Assembly: GCA_040766325.1 (NCBI GenBank)
Contig: JAXGQR010000019.1
Coordinates: 1-39,522, forward strand
Origin: Dehalobacterium sp040766325
GTDB taxonomy: Bacteria; Bacillota; Dehalobacteriia; Dehalobacteriales; Dehalobacteriaceae
Direction of reading: 5' to 3'
DNA length: 39,522 bases
Shown here one piece after another: positions 26,837-36,164 of this stretch. Both the position numbers and the translations under genes were made by a program. Positions within the stretch are counted from its first letter, which is position 1. Every line of letters starts with the position of its first letter. The notes beneath the pieces are model-generated. The model made no database searches and was not told the origin of the DNA. It saw only the letters and a program-made list of their open reading frames with translations.

Positions 26837-27115
26837 TTACCCAATATTAGGAATTATTTTTTCCACATCATTATGCGGTCTTGGGATCACATGAACAGAA
26901 ACAAGTTCACCCACCTTTTGAGCTGCAGCAGCTCCCGCATCAGTTGCCGCCTTAGTGGCACCGACATCTCCCCTAACCATAACCGTAACCAATCCCGATC
27001 CAATTTTTTCATAGCCAATTAATCTTACATTAGCTGATTTCACCATAGCATCTGCCGCTTCAATGGCTCCCACCAATCCTTTTGTCTCAACCATTCCTAA
27101 TGCTTCACGGTCCAT
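26837..27115 (-). CDS. pduA: BMC-H hexameric shell protein PduA
   Basis: This canonical 92-residue BMC-H protein is the first gene of the microcompartment operon. It has the diol-permeable pore type with KIGSGLV, and the RPHNDVEK C-terminal helix. GGGAGG stands just before the ATG at 27115; the open frame to 27148 has no site. Its close copy lies at 19967-20260. The 346 bases upstream separate it from the regulator genes and must contain the operon promoter. Confidence 0.94.
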   Translation of the reverse strand: MDREALGMVETKGLVGAIEAADAMVKSANVRLIGYEKIGSGLVTVMVRGDVGATKAATDAGAAAAQKVGELVSVHVIPRPHNDVEKIIPNIG

Positions 27116-27401
27116 TAGGGCACCTCCCTTTACATAATTTGAGTACATATCTCTTTGGAGCTTGCATAATAATTTGACTATTCACCACAATTACCTCTGA
27201 ACTTTTAATATCAATAAGTGGACATAATTTACTGAAATTTAGCCTGGAGCAAAAATATTATCTGTTCTTTTTTAATCCTGTAAAAAAGCGATATCGAACT
27301 AGATAATTTTAACTTATCAGGTATACAAGAGCATACGATTAGCTATTAAAAATTCAAGAAAGCTAGATAAATTAAAAAGGCTATATATTCTGATGGACCA
27401 A
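27116..27401 (-). promoter_or_regulatory. Leader and promoter region of the microcompartment operon
   Basis: The region between the response-regulator terminator and pduA is AT-rich and carries no gene. I found no convincing sigma-54 site (TGGCAC, five bases, TTGC) and no strong SigA pair, nor a B12 riboswitch box. The promoter is placed here only because the operon begins here and a terminator lies just upstream. Confidence 0.4.
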
Positions 27402-27436
27402 AAAATGCATCGAATCATTTTCGATGCATTTTAATA
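27402..27436 (-). terminator. Intrinsic terminator after the response-regulator gene
   Basis: Positions 27402-27414 pair perfectly with 27420-27432 (13 bp) around a 5-base loop, with A and T runs on the two sides. It begins about 26 bases past the end of the response-regulator gene and would isolate the regulatory genes from the microcompartment operon. Confidence 0.85.
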
Positions 27437-27461
27437 AAATATCTAGTCCAAATAATATGAT

Positions 27462-29132
27462 TTAGTTATCACCGTCTGGGAAATTATCATCTTGTCGTTC
27501 CGCAACATTTCCGCAATCAATCATCTTCATTCTAAATTCTGTAGGAGGTACGCCGACAATTTTACTAAACACTCTGCTAAAATAATTAGCATCGTGATAC
27601 CCGATGGAATTTGATATTTCTCCTATTGTTAATGAGGTTTGCAGGAGCATCTTTTTTGCCTGTTCGATACGAAGCTTAGTAAGATAATCAATAAAATTCA
27701 TGCCCACTTCTTTTTTAAAAAGTCGACTAAAATAATGGGGATTCAGAGAAATCACTTGTGAAACTTCTTCAAGAGAAATATCTTTATTATAATTTTTTTG
27801 CAAAAATATTTTAGCTTTTCTTATCGTTTCTGCACCGATTGATATATAATTCAGCCCAACCAAATCACTAAACCTCATACAAGCTTTACGCACAACCTCT
27901 ATTAATTCCTTATTATTATGCACTCTGAAGATTTCCTTAGAAATCTCAAAGTCAGCCTCAGCCAGTTTCTCGGTATTTGCCCCACCCACTGCTGCCGCCC
28001 GGGAAAGAATAATAATTAATTCAAATAATCTTATTCTCATTTTTTCTGATTCAATTGAAATCTTTTCTGACAGTAAGTTAACCAATTCATCTAACGCTTT
28101 AACGATACCTTCCTTATCACCATTAATTAATTTCTCTTCCAGAACCTTTTCCTCTTTATATGGATACCAATCAAAGCTTTGTTTAAAACTCTTAAGATCA
28201 TCAACGTGAATGATGCGATTTCCACCTAAAAATATTTTTCCAAGTTGTACGGCATTTCGTGCTTCATCGAAAGATTTTGAAATCTCGGATACTTCATTAC
28301 AATATCTTCCTATTCCAATGGCACAGGTATAATGAGTTTTTCTTTGAACAGTTTTTCTAATCTTTTCAGCCATATACAAACTTATTTCTTTTGCCTTTTT
28401 ATTATCCATCATTTCTTTAAACCCCAATAAGACTATAATTTTATCCTCAAACATGGGCACTGCAATTAAAGATTTTTCCTCCGATAGAGCACTTTCAACG
28501 GCTAAAAATACCTCCTTTTTAGTTAACTGTCTATTCCCCTCACTCATTTCCTGTGTTAACTTAAAAAATTCATCAATATCTACTACTATACCTATAGACG
28601 GAACAAGGGAAAAGCCAAGAAAGTTTGCCCGCTCAATTAAGGTCTGACTGTCACTATTGCCAAGCAACAAGTCAACCATAAAAGCAATCTTTATATATGG
28701 CATCATTTGATTTAATTGTTCTCGGAGAAATTCTTTCTCCGTTGCTTTTGAATTTTCTTCTGCCACCTTTCTTATTAGCGCATTCAGAACCCGATGGATT
28801 TCAGATTTCCTTACCGGTTTTACCAGGTAATCAAAAACCCCTAATTGCACTGCCTCCTTTGCATAATAAAATTCGTCATAAGCAGAGATTATCACAAACT
28901 TTACCGAGTCACTTATTCCATGTATCTTTCTTATTAACTCAAGTCCAGTTATTCCAGGCATTTTAATATCAACAAATATTACATCCGGCATTTGATTTTC
29001 AGTCAAATCTAAAGCTGATGGCGCATTACCGGCATCCCCGACGATTTCAACAGGCAACCCACTTTTTTCAATAATCAACTTTAGCGCTGTTCTCTCTAAT
29101 ATTTCATCATCTACAATAATAACCTTTATCAT
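27462..29132 (-). CDS. YesN-type response regulator with AraC DNA-binding domain
   Basis: This 556-residue regulator has a receiver domain at residues 1-125 with the acidic pair (VDDE), phospho-acceptor Asp in FVDIKMPG and Lys in YLVKPV, a middle section of about 320 residues, and two AraC helix-turn-helix motifs near the end (ISLEEVSQVISLNPHYFSRL and TIGEISNSIGYHDANYFSRV). The ATG follows AGGAGT. It lies 19 bases after the PocR-domain kinase gene, so the two form a two-component pair. Immediately downstream is the operon it most likely controls. AraC-type PocR regulators play this role in enteric propanediol loci; the present two-gene arrangement is the clostridial variant. Confidence 0.9.
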   Translation of the reverse strand: MIKVIIVDDEILERTALKLIIEKSGLPVEIVGDAGNAPSALDLTENQMPDVIFVDIKMPGITGLELIRKIHGISDSVKFVIISAYDEFYYAKEAVQLGVFDYLVKPVRKSEIHRVLNALIRKVAEENSKATEKEFLREQLNQMMPYIKIAFMVDLLLGNSDSQTLIERANFLGFSLVPSIGIVVDIDEFFKLTQEMSEGNRQLTKKEVFLAVESALSEEKSLIAVPMFEDKIIVLLGFKEMMDNKKAKEISLYMAEKIRKTVQRKTHYTCAIGIGRYCNEVSEISKSFDEARNAVQLGKIFLGGNRIIHVDDLKSFKQSFDWYPYKEEKVLEEKLINGDKEGIVKALDELVNLLSEKISIESEKMRIRLFELIIILSRAAAVGGANTEKLAEADFEISKEIFRVHNNKELIEVVRKACMRFSDLVGLNYISIGAETIRKAKIFLQKNYNKDISLEEVSQVISLNPHYFSRLFKKEVGMNFIDYLTKLRIEQAKKMLLQTSLTIGEISNSIGYHDANYFSRVFSKIVGVPPTEFRMKMIDCGNVAERQDDNFPDGDN

Positions 29133-29150
29133 TATGATTACTCCTATGCC

Positions 29151-30398
29151 TTATTTAATTTCATCTAAAGGGATCCCAATGGTAACCTGTGTTCCTTTTT
29201 GGGGAGTTGATTTCAATAAAAACCTACAGTTTTGTCCAAAATGGTGGGTTAAACGTTTATATACATTGGCAATTCCAATCCCTGTAGTGTGGCCATGTCC
29301 AGAATTATGTTCCTGCATAAGCATTACCTGCTGCACTTTTTCTTCACACATTCCTTGCCCGTTATCACTCACTTTTATGATGACAAAGTTATCTTCTGCA
29401 TAGCCGGTAATACTAATCTTTCCCCCGTCAATTTTTTGCTCCAACCCATGTACAATAGCATTTTCAATTAATGGCTGCAAAGTCATGATTGGTACTCTAA
29501 ATTCCATTATCTCTTCATTAATCAGAATTTCGAAATTAATCCTATCCGGAAAACGTATTTCCTGAATTTTTAAATATTTCATGATATAGTTAATTTCTTC
29601 ACGTAAGGAGACTAGTTGACCAAGCTTCCTAAGACTGTAGCGTAATAGATCAGACAAAGCAAAAACAACTTCTTCAGTTTTTTCTGCATTTTCCAACATG
29701 GCAAGCCGGGCAATAGTATTTAAAGTATTAAAAAGAAAATGAGGGTTAACCTGTGACTGTAAAGCTTTCAATTCTGATGCTTTTAAACTTTTTTCCAAAT
29801 CAATCCGGGCATGTTGTTCCTTCATAATCTTCATGTTTTTTTCATTGATAATTGCATCATTAACAGAAGCAATGCCCATACCCACAATATAATTAGCTAT
29901 TATTTGCACAAGGTCTGCTGCTGCTTGCACTTGTTCTCTCTGGATCTTGGGAATCTTTTCCCTTTCATTTAGCAAGCTCACTTTGTCAATGTTTAGTTCT
30001 TTAGCACATTGACTCAAATTTTGCTCACTTTCTTGATCTGAACCATCTATTAGTATCTGTCCACATAAAACAGAAGCCATGTGAATACCATTAACGATTA
30101 TTGGTGCGGCAATATCAATCAAACCTGCATGACAACAATGTATTTCCGTTTTACCTGAACTGGATGCTTTCCTTCCCAAATAAGCATCTGATATTTTACA
30201 TTTAGCTATACCTCCGGGAAGGGAACGAATTAGCCAACAGTAAGGAGTAAACCTGCTATATTCCGTTATTGGATTTCCCTCCAGGTCAACTATTACCGCC
30301 GCCAAACCTGTCGCCCTAGAAAATTTGTCCTGAATTTCTTGAAGAATATCAACATTTATAACTTGAGTCAATTTAATACACCCGATGCTATTTTTCAA
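29151..30398 (-). CDS. Soluble LytS/YesM-like histidine kinase with PocR ligand-binding domain
   Basis: Residues 10-175 match the PocR sensory domain, known for binding small diols or related hydrocarbons; conserved cysteines appear in YCWLIRS, AKCKISD and CCHAGL. A coiled-coil linker leads to a His_kinase domain with the phospho-acceptor histidine in NPHFLFNTL and an ATPase domain (PLIENAIVHG, DNGQGM, GIGIANVYKRL). There is no membrane segment, so it senses a cytosolic ligand. The start is a TTG at 30398, since AAAGGGGGA lies just upstream; the ATG at 30419 precedes that site. It probably phosphorylates the neighbouring response regulator when diol is present. Confidence 0.9.
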   Translation of the reverse strand: MKNSIGCIKLTQVINVDILQEIQDKFSRATGLAAVIVDLEGNPITEYSRFTPYCWLIRSLPGGIAKCKISDAYLGRKASSSGKTEIHCCHAGLIDIAAPIIVNGIHMASVLCGQILIDGSDQESEQNLSQCAKELNIDKVSLLNEREKIPKIQREQVQAAADLVQIIANYIVGMGIASVNDAIINEKNMKIMKEQHARIDLEKSLKASELKALQSQVNPHFLFNTLNTIARLAMLENAEKTEEVVFALSDLLRYSLRKLGQLVSLREEINYIMKYLKIQEIRFPDRINFEILINEEIMEFRVPIMTLQPLIENAIVHGLEQKIDGGKISITGYAEDNFVIIKVSDNGQGMCEEKVQQVMLMQEHNSGHGHTTGIGIANVYKRLTHHFGQNCRFLLKSTPQKGTQVTIGIPLDEIK

Positions 30399-30581
30399 TT
30401 GAAATCCCCCTTTACACATATCCCTTCGTAACTAAATAAGATTATATCTTATGAGAGGGTGATCTGCTTATTTTGTCAACAGGTCTATGTGTACGCACTA
30501 CTTTACATAGAAGTAAAATTAATATATATTGATTTAACCGTAGATTTTTACAAGTGAACCGGTTTAGTTGCATTACCTGGA

Positions 30582-32448
30582 TTAGTCAGTAAACAATGTA
30601 GTCTTATTTATTTTTTTTAATCTTCTATACAGAGTACTCCGCGAAAGTCCTAATTCTTTTGCTGCTAAGTACTTTTTTTCGTGTTTTTGCAGTGCCAAAA
30701 CCACCTTGTTCAGTTCTTCTTGCTTTAAGGCAGTAATTAAGCAATTATCATCAGTTTTTAAGAGATTGTTGTCCTCATGCATTTTCATTAATTCTTCAGG
30801 AATATTAGATGGAATCATATTTCCCTCACCATAAATAACCATAAGCTCAATGACATTTTTTAATTCTCTGACATTCCCCGGCCAGGAATATTTAAGGAAT
30901 ACCTCCATAACTTGAGTGTCAAAACTAGGATAATTAAACCCATGTATTAAGCAATAAGTCTCCGTAAAGTGCCGTATTAAATATTCCAAATCTTCTGGTC
31001 TTTTTCTTAAAGGAGGAAGGCTGAAACTTACTACCTTCAATCTATAATATAAATCTTCGCGGAACCTATCAGCTTTAACCTCCTGATCTAACTGCCGATT
31101 AGTAGCAGCAATAATACGGAAATCCGCATCAATTACCTTTTCCGATCCCAATCTGGTAAAGCTTTTCGTTTCAATAACACGCAATAAAGCAGCTTGTATT
31201 ATTAATGGCATATTTCCAATCTCATCCAGAAATAGGATACCCCCATGGGCTAATTCGAAAAAGCCTTTTCTACCTCTGCTATCCGCCCCCGTAAAAGCTC
31301 CTTTTTCATAACAAAAAAATGTACTTGCATAGAGGTCAGAAGTGATTTGTGCACAATTAACAGCAACAAAAAGGCCTTCTTTCTTATCACTTTGCCCATG
31401 TATATATTTCGCAACTAGTTCTTTGCCTGTGCCGGATTCACCATTTATCAAAACTGAAACATTTGTAGCTGCAATTTTTTTTATTCTTTCCATCATTTTA
31501 ACCAGATCCGTATTTAATGAAATAAACTCGCCATATACACTGGCTAAAATATTATTATTTATAAAATTATTTCTTTCTCTTTTTCTTAATATACAACATT
31601 TTCCTATAACTTGAAGGCTGTTCTTAGATACAATATCCTCTGAATGTATGATCTCTTCCTCGATCACATTATTGTTATTAATCATATTACGCGCTTTTTG
31701 ATTCTTTTGAATAATATTTCCGAACAAGTCTATAACAACAATAGGCTCCCCTGGATATTTTTTTAATAAATCTAAATATTTGTTTATTAACTCAAATTTT
31801 TCCTTAGCTATATCAGATTTGTACTCCAACTGAATTTGTTTAGCTAACAGATGAGTCAAAATTGCAGCTCCTTTACAGTGTGAATCCTTTAAACATGTAA
31901 CATCTATCACACCTAATACTTCTGATGTATATGGGTTAAGGATTGGAGTACCTACACAACAGAAAGTTTCAAGGTTTTCCAATAATGTTCTGAAGACGTT
32001 ACAAAAACTGTTTCCTTTCTAAGAATTGCCGTTCCGATACCATTATTTCCCGTGATGTCTTCCCGTCATACTGATCCCTCAACAATACTTGCATTTTCAG
32101 CCTTTTTCGAACATTTCGATCTCCTACTATCTTTAACACATTACCAAAAGGATCAGATAGCACTAGTAATGCTGGTACTTCAATCATCATATGAGCACTA
32201 TCATTAAGAATCGGTATTGATTCGTCCAATAAAATTCTGTTTTCATTTTTTACTAAATCAAATTGTTCTTTACCAAGAACCAACCTCTGGTTTAGTATCT
32301 ATAGCTAAGGATTTGCATCTACTCCATTCAGAAACCATGAAATGTTCATAAGGTGTCAGATTCTCTTTATCAAGATTCCCATCTCATACTTATCTCGGAG
32401 GCTTTCTATTTGTCTGCGGTTTTTTAAAGCAAGCTCCGTTTCAAACAA
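30582..32448 (-). CDS. Sigma-54-dependent activator, AcoR/DhaR-like, frameshifted in its N-terminal part
   Basis: The protein activates sigma-54 promoters. From the C-terminus: a Fis-type helix-turn-helix (AAKELGLSRSTLYRRLK), the AAA+ domain with Walker A (GESGTGKE), the sigma-54 contact loop GAFTGA, Walker B (ILFLDEIGNM) and FREDLYYRL, and an N-terminal GAF domain as in AcoR and DhaR. The GAF region (NGIGTAI, CCVGTPILNP) crosses frames near 31980, 32050, 32290 and about 32345. A TTG at 32448 behind GGGGAGG is the likely start (about 615 residues). The residues just before GAFTGA (STFFCYEK) depart from the usual ELFGYEK. Glycerol or acetoin operons are typical targets, so the adjacent diol operon is plausible. 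Confidence 0.82.
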
Positions 32449-32646
32449 AGTTATCTACCTCCCCGCGAAAATAGGTTAAAATGTTATTGTTTAATAATTA
32501 ATAATAAACAACTAAAATATCTTAATAAATTATGTAAAAATAATACTAACAAATAAAATAGTTCGATAACTTTGTTTTCATTATATATTTAATCATCATA
32601 GTGGTCAATCTGCAGATTATTAGATGTGCTACTACCATATACTATC
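32449..32646. other. Intergenic region upstream of the sigma-54 activator gene
   Basis: This AT-rich stretch lies between the activator start and the terminator of the methyltransferase operon. It should hold the activator promoter. I see no gene, repeat or clear -35/-10 pair. Confidence 0.4.
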
Positions 32647-32674
32647 AAAAAATAAAAACACCCTTCTGAAGGGT
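32647..32674 (-). terminator. Intrinsic terminator of the methyltransferase operon
   Basis: A short palindrome at 32660-32674 (ACCCTTC to GAAGGGT, six pairs around three bases) is followed on the minus strand by a 13-base T-rich run. It lies about 80 bases past the stop of the last methyltransferase gene. Confidence 0.7.
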
Positions 32675-32753
32675 AAAAAGATATCATGGCAAATTTTGAA
32701 GCATTATCCCAAAGTGTAATTTCCGGAACAGTTACCGGTACAAGTATTTCAAA

Positions 32754-33558
32754 TTATTTCACTTCTGCATATAATCCTTTTCTATGAGCAGATAAATAGT
32801 TCATACAAAATTTATCTTTTCCCACCAATGCTGTTGCAGCATGGAGAAAGCCCATCATTGTTTTATCAAGGGGATTTAATATATAACTATCCATTCCATT
32901 ATCTAAGGTTAAAACCATAAATAAACGATTTAACATTTTTCTATTAGGTAATCCATAAGATATATTGCTTAGTCCACAGATTTTATGAACGCCAGGAAAC
33001 TCTTCTGTGATCAAACGCAAGGTCTGAATAACCTCCAATCCAGCTTTCTCTGCTGCACTAATTGGTTTTACTCAATGGATCAATATAAATGTCATCTTGT
33101 GGTACTCCTGCAGCGATAAGATCCTTAATAAGTTTTGTCGCCACATCAAATCTGTCCTGGGCTGATTCCGGAATACCTTTATCACTAATACATAGACCAA
33201 CAATCTTAGCCTTGTATTCCAGCACCAAAGGCAATATTTTTTCGAATCTTTCTTTTTCAGCTGTAATAGAGTTAATCATTGGCTGCCCATACTTAGCCAG
33301 TTTTAACCCGACCTCGACAGCCTCTGGACTGGGGCTATCAATACATAAGGGAACGTTAACCGCCTCCTGAACATTGTCTACTAACCATTTCATAACTTCC
33401 AGCTCATCAAACACCTGGGTACCACAATTTATATCAATATTTGCACCTGCGTCTACCTGTGCTTTGGCAATTTTTGAATAGCCGCTCCATCTCGATTATT
33501 AAACTATCTCTTTAATTTCTTTACGGCTTGAGTTAATTAATTCTCCTACAATAAGCAC
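32754..33558 (-). CDS. Pterin-binding methyltransferase (MtvA/AcsE-like), frameshifted
   Basis: The protein is a dihydropteroate-synthase-fold methyltransferase that moves a methyl group between a corrinoid protein and tetrahydrofolate. Family marks are VGELINSSRKE at the start, AKAQVDAGANIDINCG, PLCIDSPSPEA, PMINSITAEKERF and, in the last part, CGLSNISYGLPNR. The start is GTG at 33558. Frame changes near 33510 and at about 33050 (one extra base, restoring DPLVKPISAAEKAG) split it. Corrected length is about 268 residues, as usual. It lies last in the operon after the DUF1638 gene. In acetogen methyl-ether demethylase sets, this protein delivers the methyl group to folate. Confidence 0.87.
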
Positions 33559-33614
33559 AATTTATCCCCCATTCTAAATGTTGGTTACATTTATTGATCA
33601 TCATTTACTATTTA

Positions 33615-34282
33615 TTATTTTTCGAACATTTCCTTGCTAATTTGTTGTTCAGCCTCAACAATAAGAAACCGATTATCCCAAGGTCCATTAATCAGACACT
33701 CCAAGAACTTTAAAGTCCCTGCTACAATTTCAAATCTTGACCAAAGGTGCTGGCAACCTTTTGCGCAATAAATTCATTTATATCATAGCCGCCAGTATCA
33801 ATCAACCCAAGCCTGGTATAATTTTTTACCATTTCCTGGGCAAACCACTCAGCGGTCTTTTCATCAAGGTGCCTGGTCCACTCGTGTTGACGGTTCAGCA
33901 CAGCCAGCGCATCTCCACCGCATTCGATCCAACCTTTGGTTAAATAATATGTGCCAGGCTCTTTCATTAGCTCCATCTTATATGTTTCGCTTGAACCGAG
34001 GAACAAAGCAATACAATCATCCACCTTAGGAAGGATCATTTTGCTTCTATTAGATTTTAATCCTATAACCCCATTTGAGCACAGTCCAAAACCTAAATGA
34101 TCTGATCCCATATTCCTTGATCGTCAAGTTCTTTTATGACACTGGCCAATTTGGCATTAAGTTTTTGTGGGTACATGTGATATCTATATTCAATTACCTC
34201 AACTTTAAACATGCGCCGGTATCCGTTCACTTATTTCGGGATATAATGTCTCACATATTACAAGTGCGGAGTTTCTCTCCAT
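33615..34282 (-). CDS. DUF1638-family protein, frameshifted
   Basis: The reconstructed 220-residue protein matches the DUF1638 family, which has no established function but often sits among corrinoid methyltransferase genes. Marks are NSALVICETLYPEI at the start, VDDCIALFLGS in the middle, then PGTYYLTKGWIECGG. The parts lie in three frames with breaks near 34215, 34115 and 33735, yet all blocks are in order and the C-terminus (LKFLECLINGPWDNRFLIV) is typical. The ATG at 34282 follows AGGAGGGG. It sits between the UroD-type and pterin-binding methyltransferases. A role in methyl transfer is inferred from context only. Confidence 0.8.
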
Positions 34283-34300
34283 ATAGCCCCTCCTAAGTCT

Positions 34301-34325
34301 CTGGGGTCGATTTAATCGACCCCAG
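34301..34325. terminator. Near-perfect palindrome between methyltransferase genes
   Basis: A 12-bp GC-rich stem (34301-34312 with 34314-34325) surrounds a single base; in RNA the loop would open to three or more bases. It lies between the UroD-type gene stop and the DUF1638 start, inside the operon. No T run follows on the minus strand, so it may be an mRNA-processing or stability element and not a strong terminator. Confidence 0.5.
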
Positions 34326-34341
34326 ATGAAATAAAGGAAAA

Positions 34342-35511
34342 TTATTTACCTTCGGCATATTCCATCGCTGCATCAAAACAGCCACAATATTCTCCGGAGG
34401 GGTTTCCGGTTCAATATTATGGGAACAAGCCAAAATATAGCGGCTACCTTCCATTAAAGTCAACATATTTTTTACATAATGGTTAATTTCTTTCGGGGTG
34501 CCAAAAGACACCAATCTTTGGATGTCAATTCCCCATGCAGGCAGACCCGGTCTCCAAAATTCTTCTTAAGGCGCCAAGCTTCCATCTTATTAGCCAGTGG
34601 CTGCATGGGATTGATAATGTCAAATCCGACATCAATCATATCCGGTATCAATTCATAGATAGAACCGCAGCAGTGATATGCAATCTTTATGTGAGGTGCC
34701 GCTTTTTTGCTTCATCACACCATTTTTTACTCCAGGGCTTGACCATTTTTCGGTAAACATCTGCAGACATCAAAGCTTGTGTTTGCATGCCCATGTCATC
34801 TCCGTAAAGTACGATGTCAATATTTCTACCACATTCAATCAGCATGTTTCTTGAAATTTCGATTGCAAGCTCAGTTATTTTATCGGCAAGATAGGTATAG
34901 AATTTTTTGTTGGTATACATATCAGTAAGCCATTTATCAAAGCCTCTGAGCCATGCATACGTATGGAAAATCAAAGACGGATATCCCGGGAAAAATTGTA
35001 CCGCTTTATCGGTATTTAAGTGATAATTTTGTGCCATTTCAAGAATACCCTTTAAAAATATCGGATCGGTAGGATCGGGAAAATCCGGATAGTTTTTAAT
35101 ATCGGAAATAGAAGTCGCATCGTGCAATGGTGTAAGCGGATCCGGAACACTACTATAAAATCCATCAGGCTTCATGATAATGCCCCAGGGATCTTTCAGT
35201 AATCCATTCGGAAGAATCTCAGTGGGGTGGCCACCGCCAAAGGCATGCACAATATCTGAATTCAATCTTTGATAAAGGCGATTGTCTAGATTTGTAACAC
35301 AACTGAGTGAAGGTGCTATTACAGGTTCTTCGTAGCCTTCAATCCCACAATATTCATATAAAGCTCTAATTCCATAAGGAGGCCCCTGAGCGATAGTATT
35401 TTTTGAACCTTCAACAATCCCGGAAATAAATCCGCCAAACTCCATAGGCGCACGGTCAACACTTTTGCCCTCTATCCCTCTCAGCACTCTTTCTCTGGAT
35501 GTCATCTTCAT
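34342..35511 (-). CDS. Uroporphyrinogen-decarboxylase-family corrinoid methyltransferase (MtaA/MtvB-like), two frameshifts
   Basis: UroD-fold proteins of this kind transfer methyl groups to or from a corrinoid protein using zinc-activated substrates. The reading frame from 35511 (MTSRERVLRGIEGKSVDRAP) is open for 274 residues, then breaks near 34695; one A in a run of six restores YHCCGSIYE. A second break near 34365 is fixed by one T. Candidate zinc ligands are the His-Cys in YHCCGS and the cysteine in LACSHNIE. Corrected length is about 390 residues. The gene follows the corrinoid protein gene at once (AAGGAGG overlaps that gene's end). By analogy to vanillate demethylases, it is the likely substrate-specific component. 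Confidence 0.87.
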
Positions 35512-35513
35512 AT

Positions 35514-36161
35514 CTATTTCGCCTCCTTAATTTGTTTTCCCACTACTACAGCGTCACGAACAGTCCTTCCATAGTAATCTGCCCCAATTGTTTTGGCAAA
35601 TTTTTCATCCAGCGGAGCTCCTCCAACAATAATTTTTATTTTATTCCTTACACCGGCTTCAACCAGCGCATCAATTACATCTTTCATATTAACCATAGTC
35701 GCAGTGATGAGCGCCGAGATTCCAACTAAATCAGGACTATATTTTTTAACTGCATCAACAAAAGATTGTGCCGAAACGCTAACTCCTAAGTCAATAACAT
35801 TAAATCCGCTAGACTCCATGGTAGTTGCTACTAGATTTTTACCGATATCATGAATATCTCCCTCTACTGTACCGATAATGAAAGTTAATCTTTCTCCCGC
35901 CCCAGAAGACAGGAGCGGTTTTAATAGTTTCATTGCTTCCTGAACACACGCTGAAGCAATTAATAAATCAGGTAAGAAATATTCCTCTTTCTCAAATCTT
36001 TCGCCAACAACTTCCATTCCTTTGGTAAGACCATCTTCTACGATGGTCATAGGTTCTGCTCCTTCATCTACAGCTTTTTTAACAGCAGAAACAACCGACT
36101 CGGGATCCCTATCAACAACCCCTTTTAAAACTTCTTGAATTAATTGCTCCTTTTTGCCCAT
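35514..36161 (-). CDS. Corrinoid protein of a methyltransferase system (MtvC/MtbC-like)
   Basis: This intact protein (215 residues) carries a cobamide and shuttles a methyl group between two methyltransferases. Residues 1-85 are the helical cap domain (EDGLTKGMEVVGERFEKEEYFLPDLL); residues 90-215 are the B12-binding Rossmann domain with the lower-ligand histidine in GDIHDIGKN, then LGVSVSAQSF and GGAPL. The start is the ATG behind AGGAGGATAAAATTG; a TTG one codon earlier is less likely. It is the first gene of the operon. No reductive activator (RamA-type) gene is present in the window. Confidence 0.94.
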   Translation of the reverse strand: MGKKEQLIQEVLKGVVDRDPESVVSAVKKAVDEGAEPMTIVEDGLTKGMEVVGERFEKEEYFLPDLLIASACVQEAMKLLKPLLSSGAGERLTFIIGTVEGDIHDIGKNLVATTMESSGFNVIDLGVSVSAQSFVDAVKKYSPDLVGISALITATMVNMKDVIDALVEAGVRNKIKIIVGGAPLDEKFAKTIGADYYGRTVRDAVVVGKQIKEAK

Positions 36162-36164
36162 CAA

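Noticed and set aside
12877..27115. An empty compartment lineage in which only the shell is kept and the dehydratase is decaying.
   Set aside because: Broken genes also occur far outside the dehydratase, the breaks are single-base, and conserved residues persist in all of them, so error is the simpler reading. It stays possible if reads confirm the indels.
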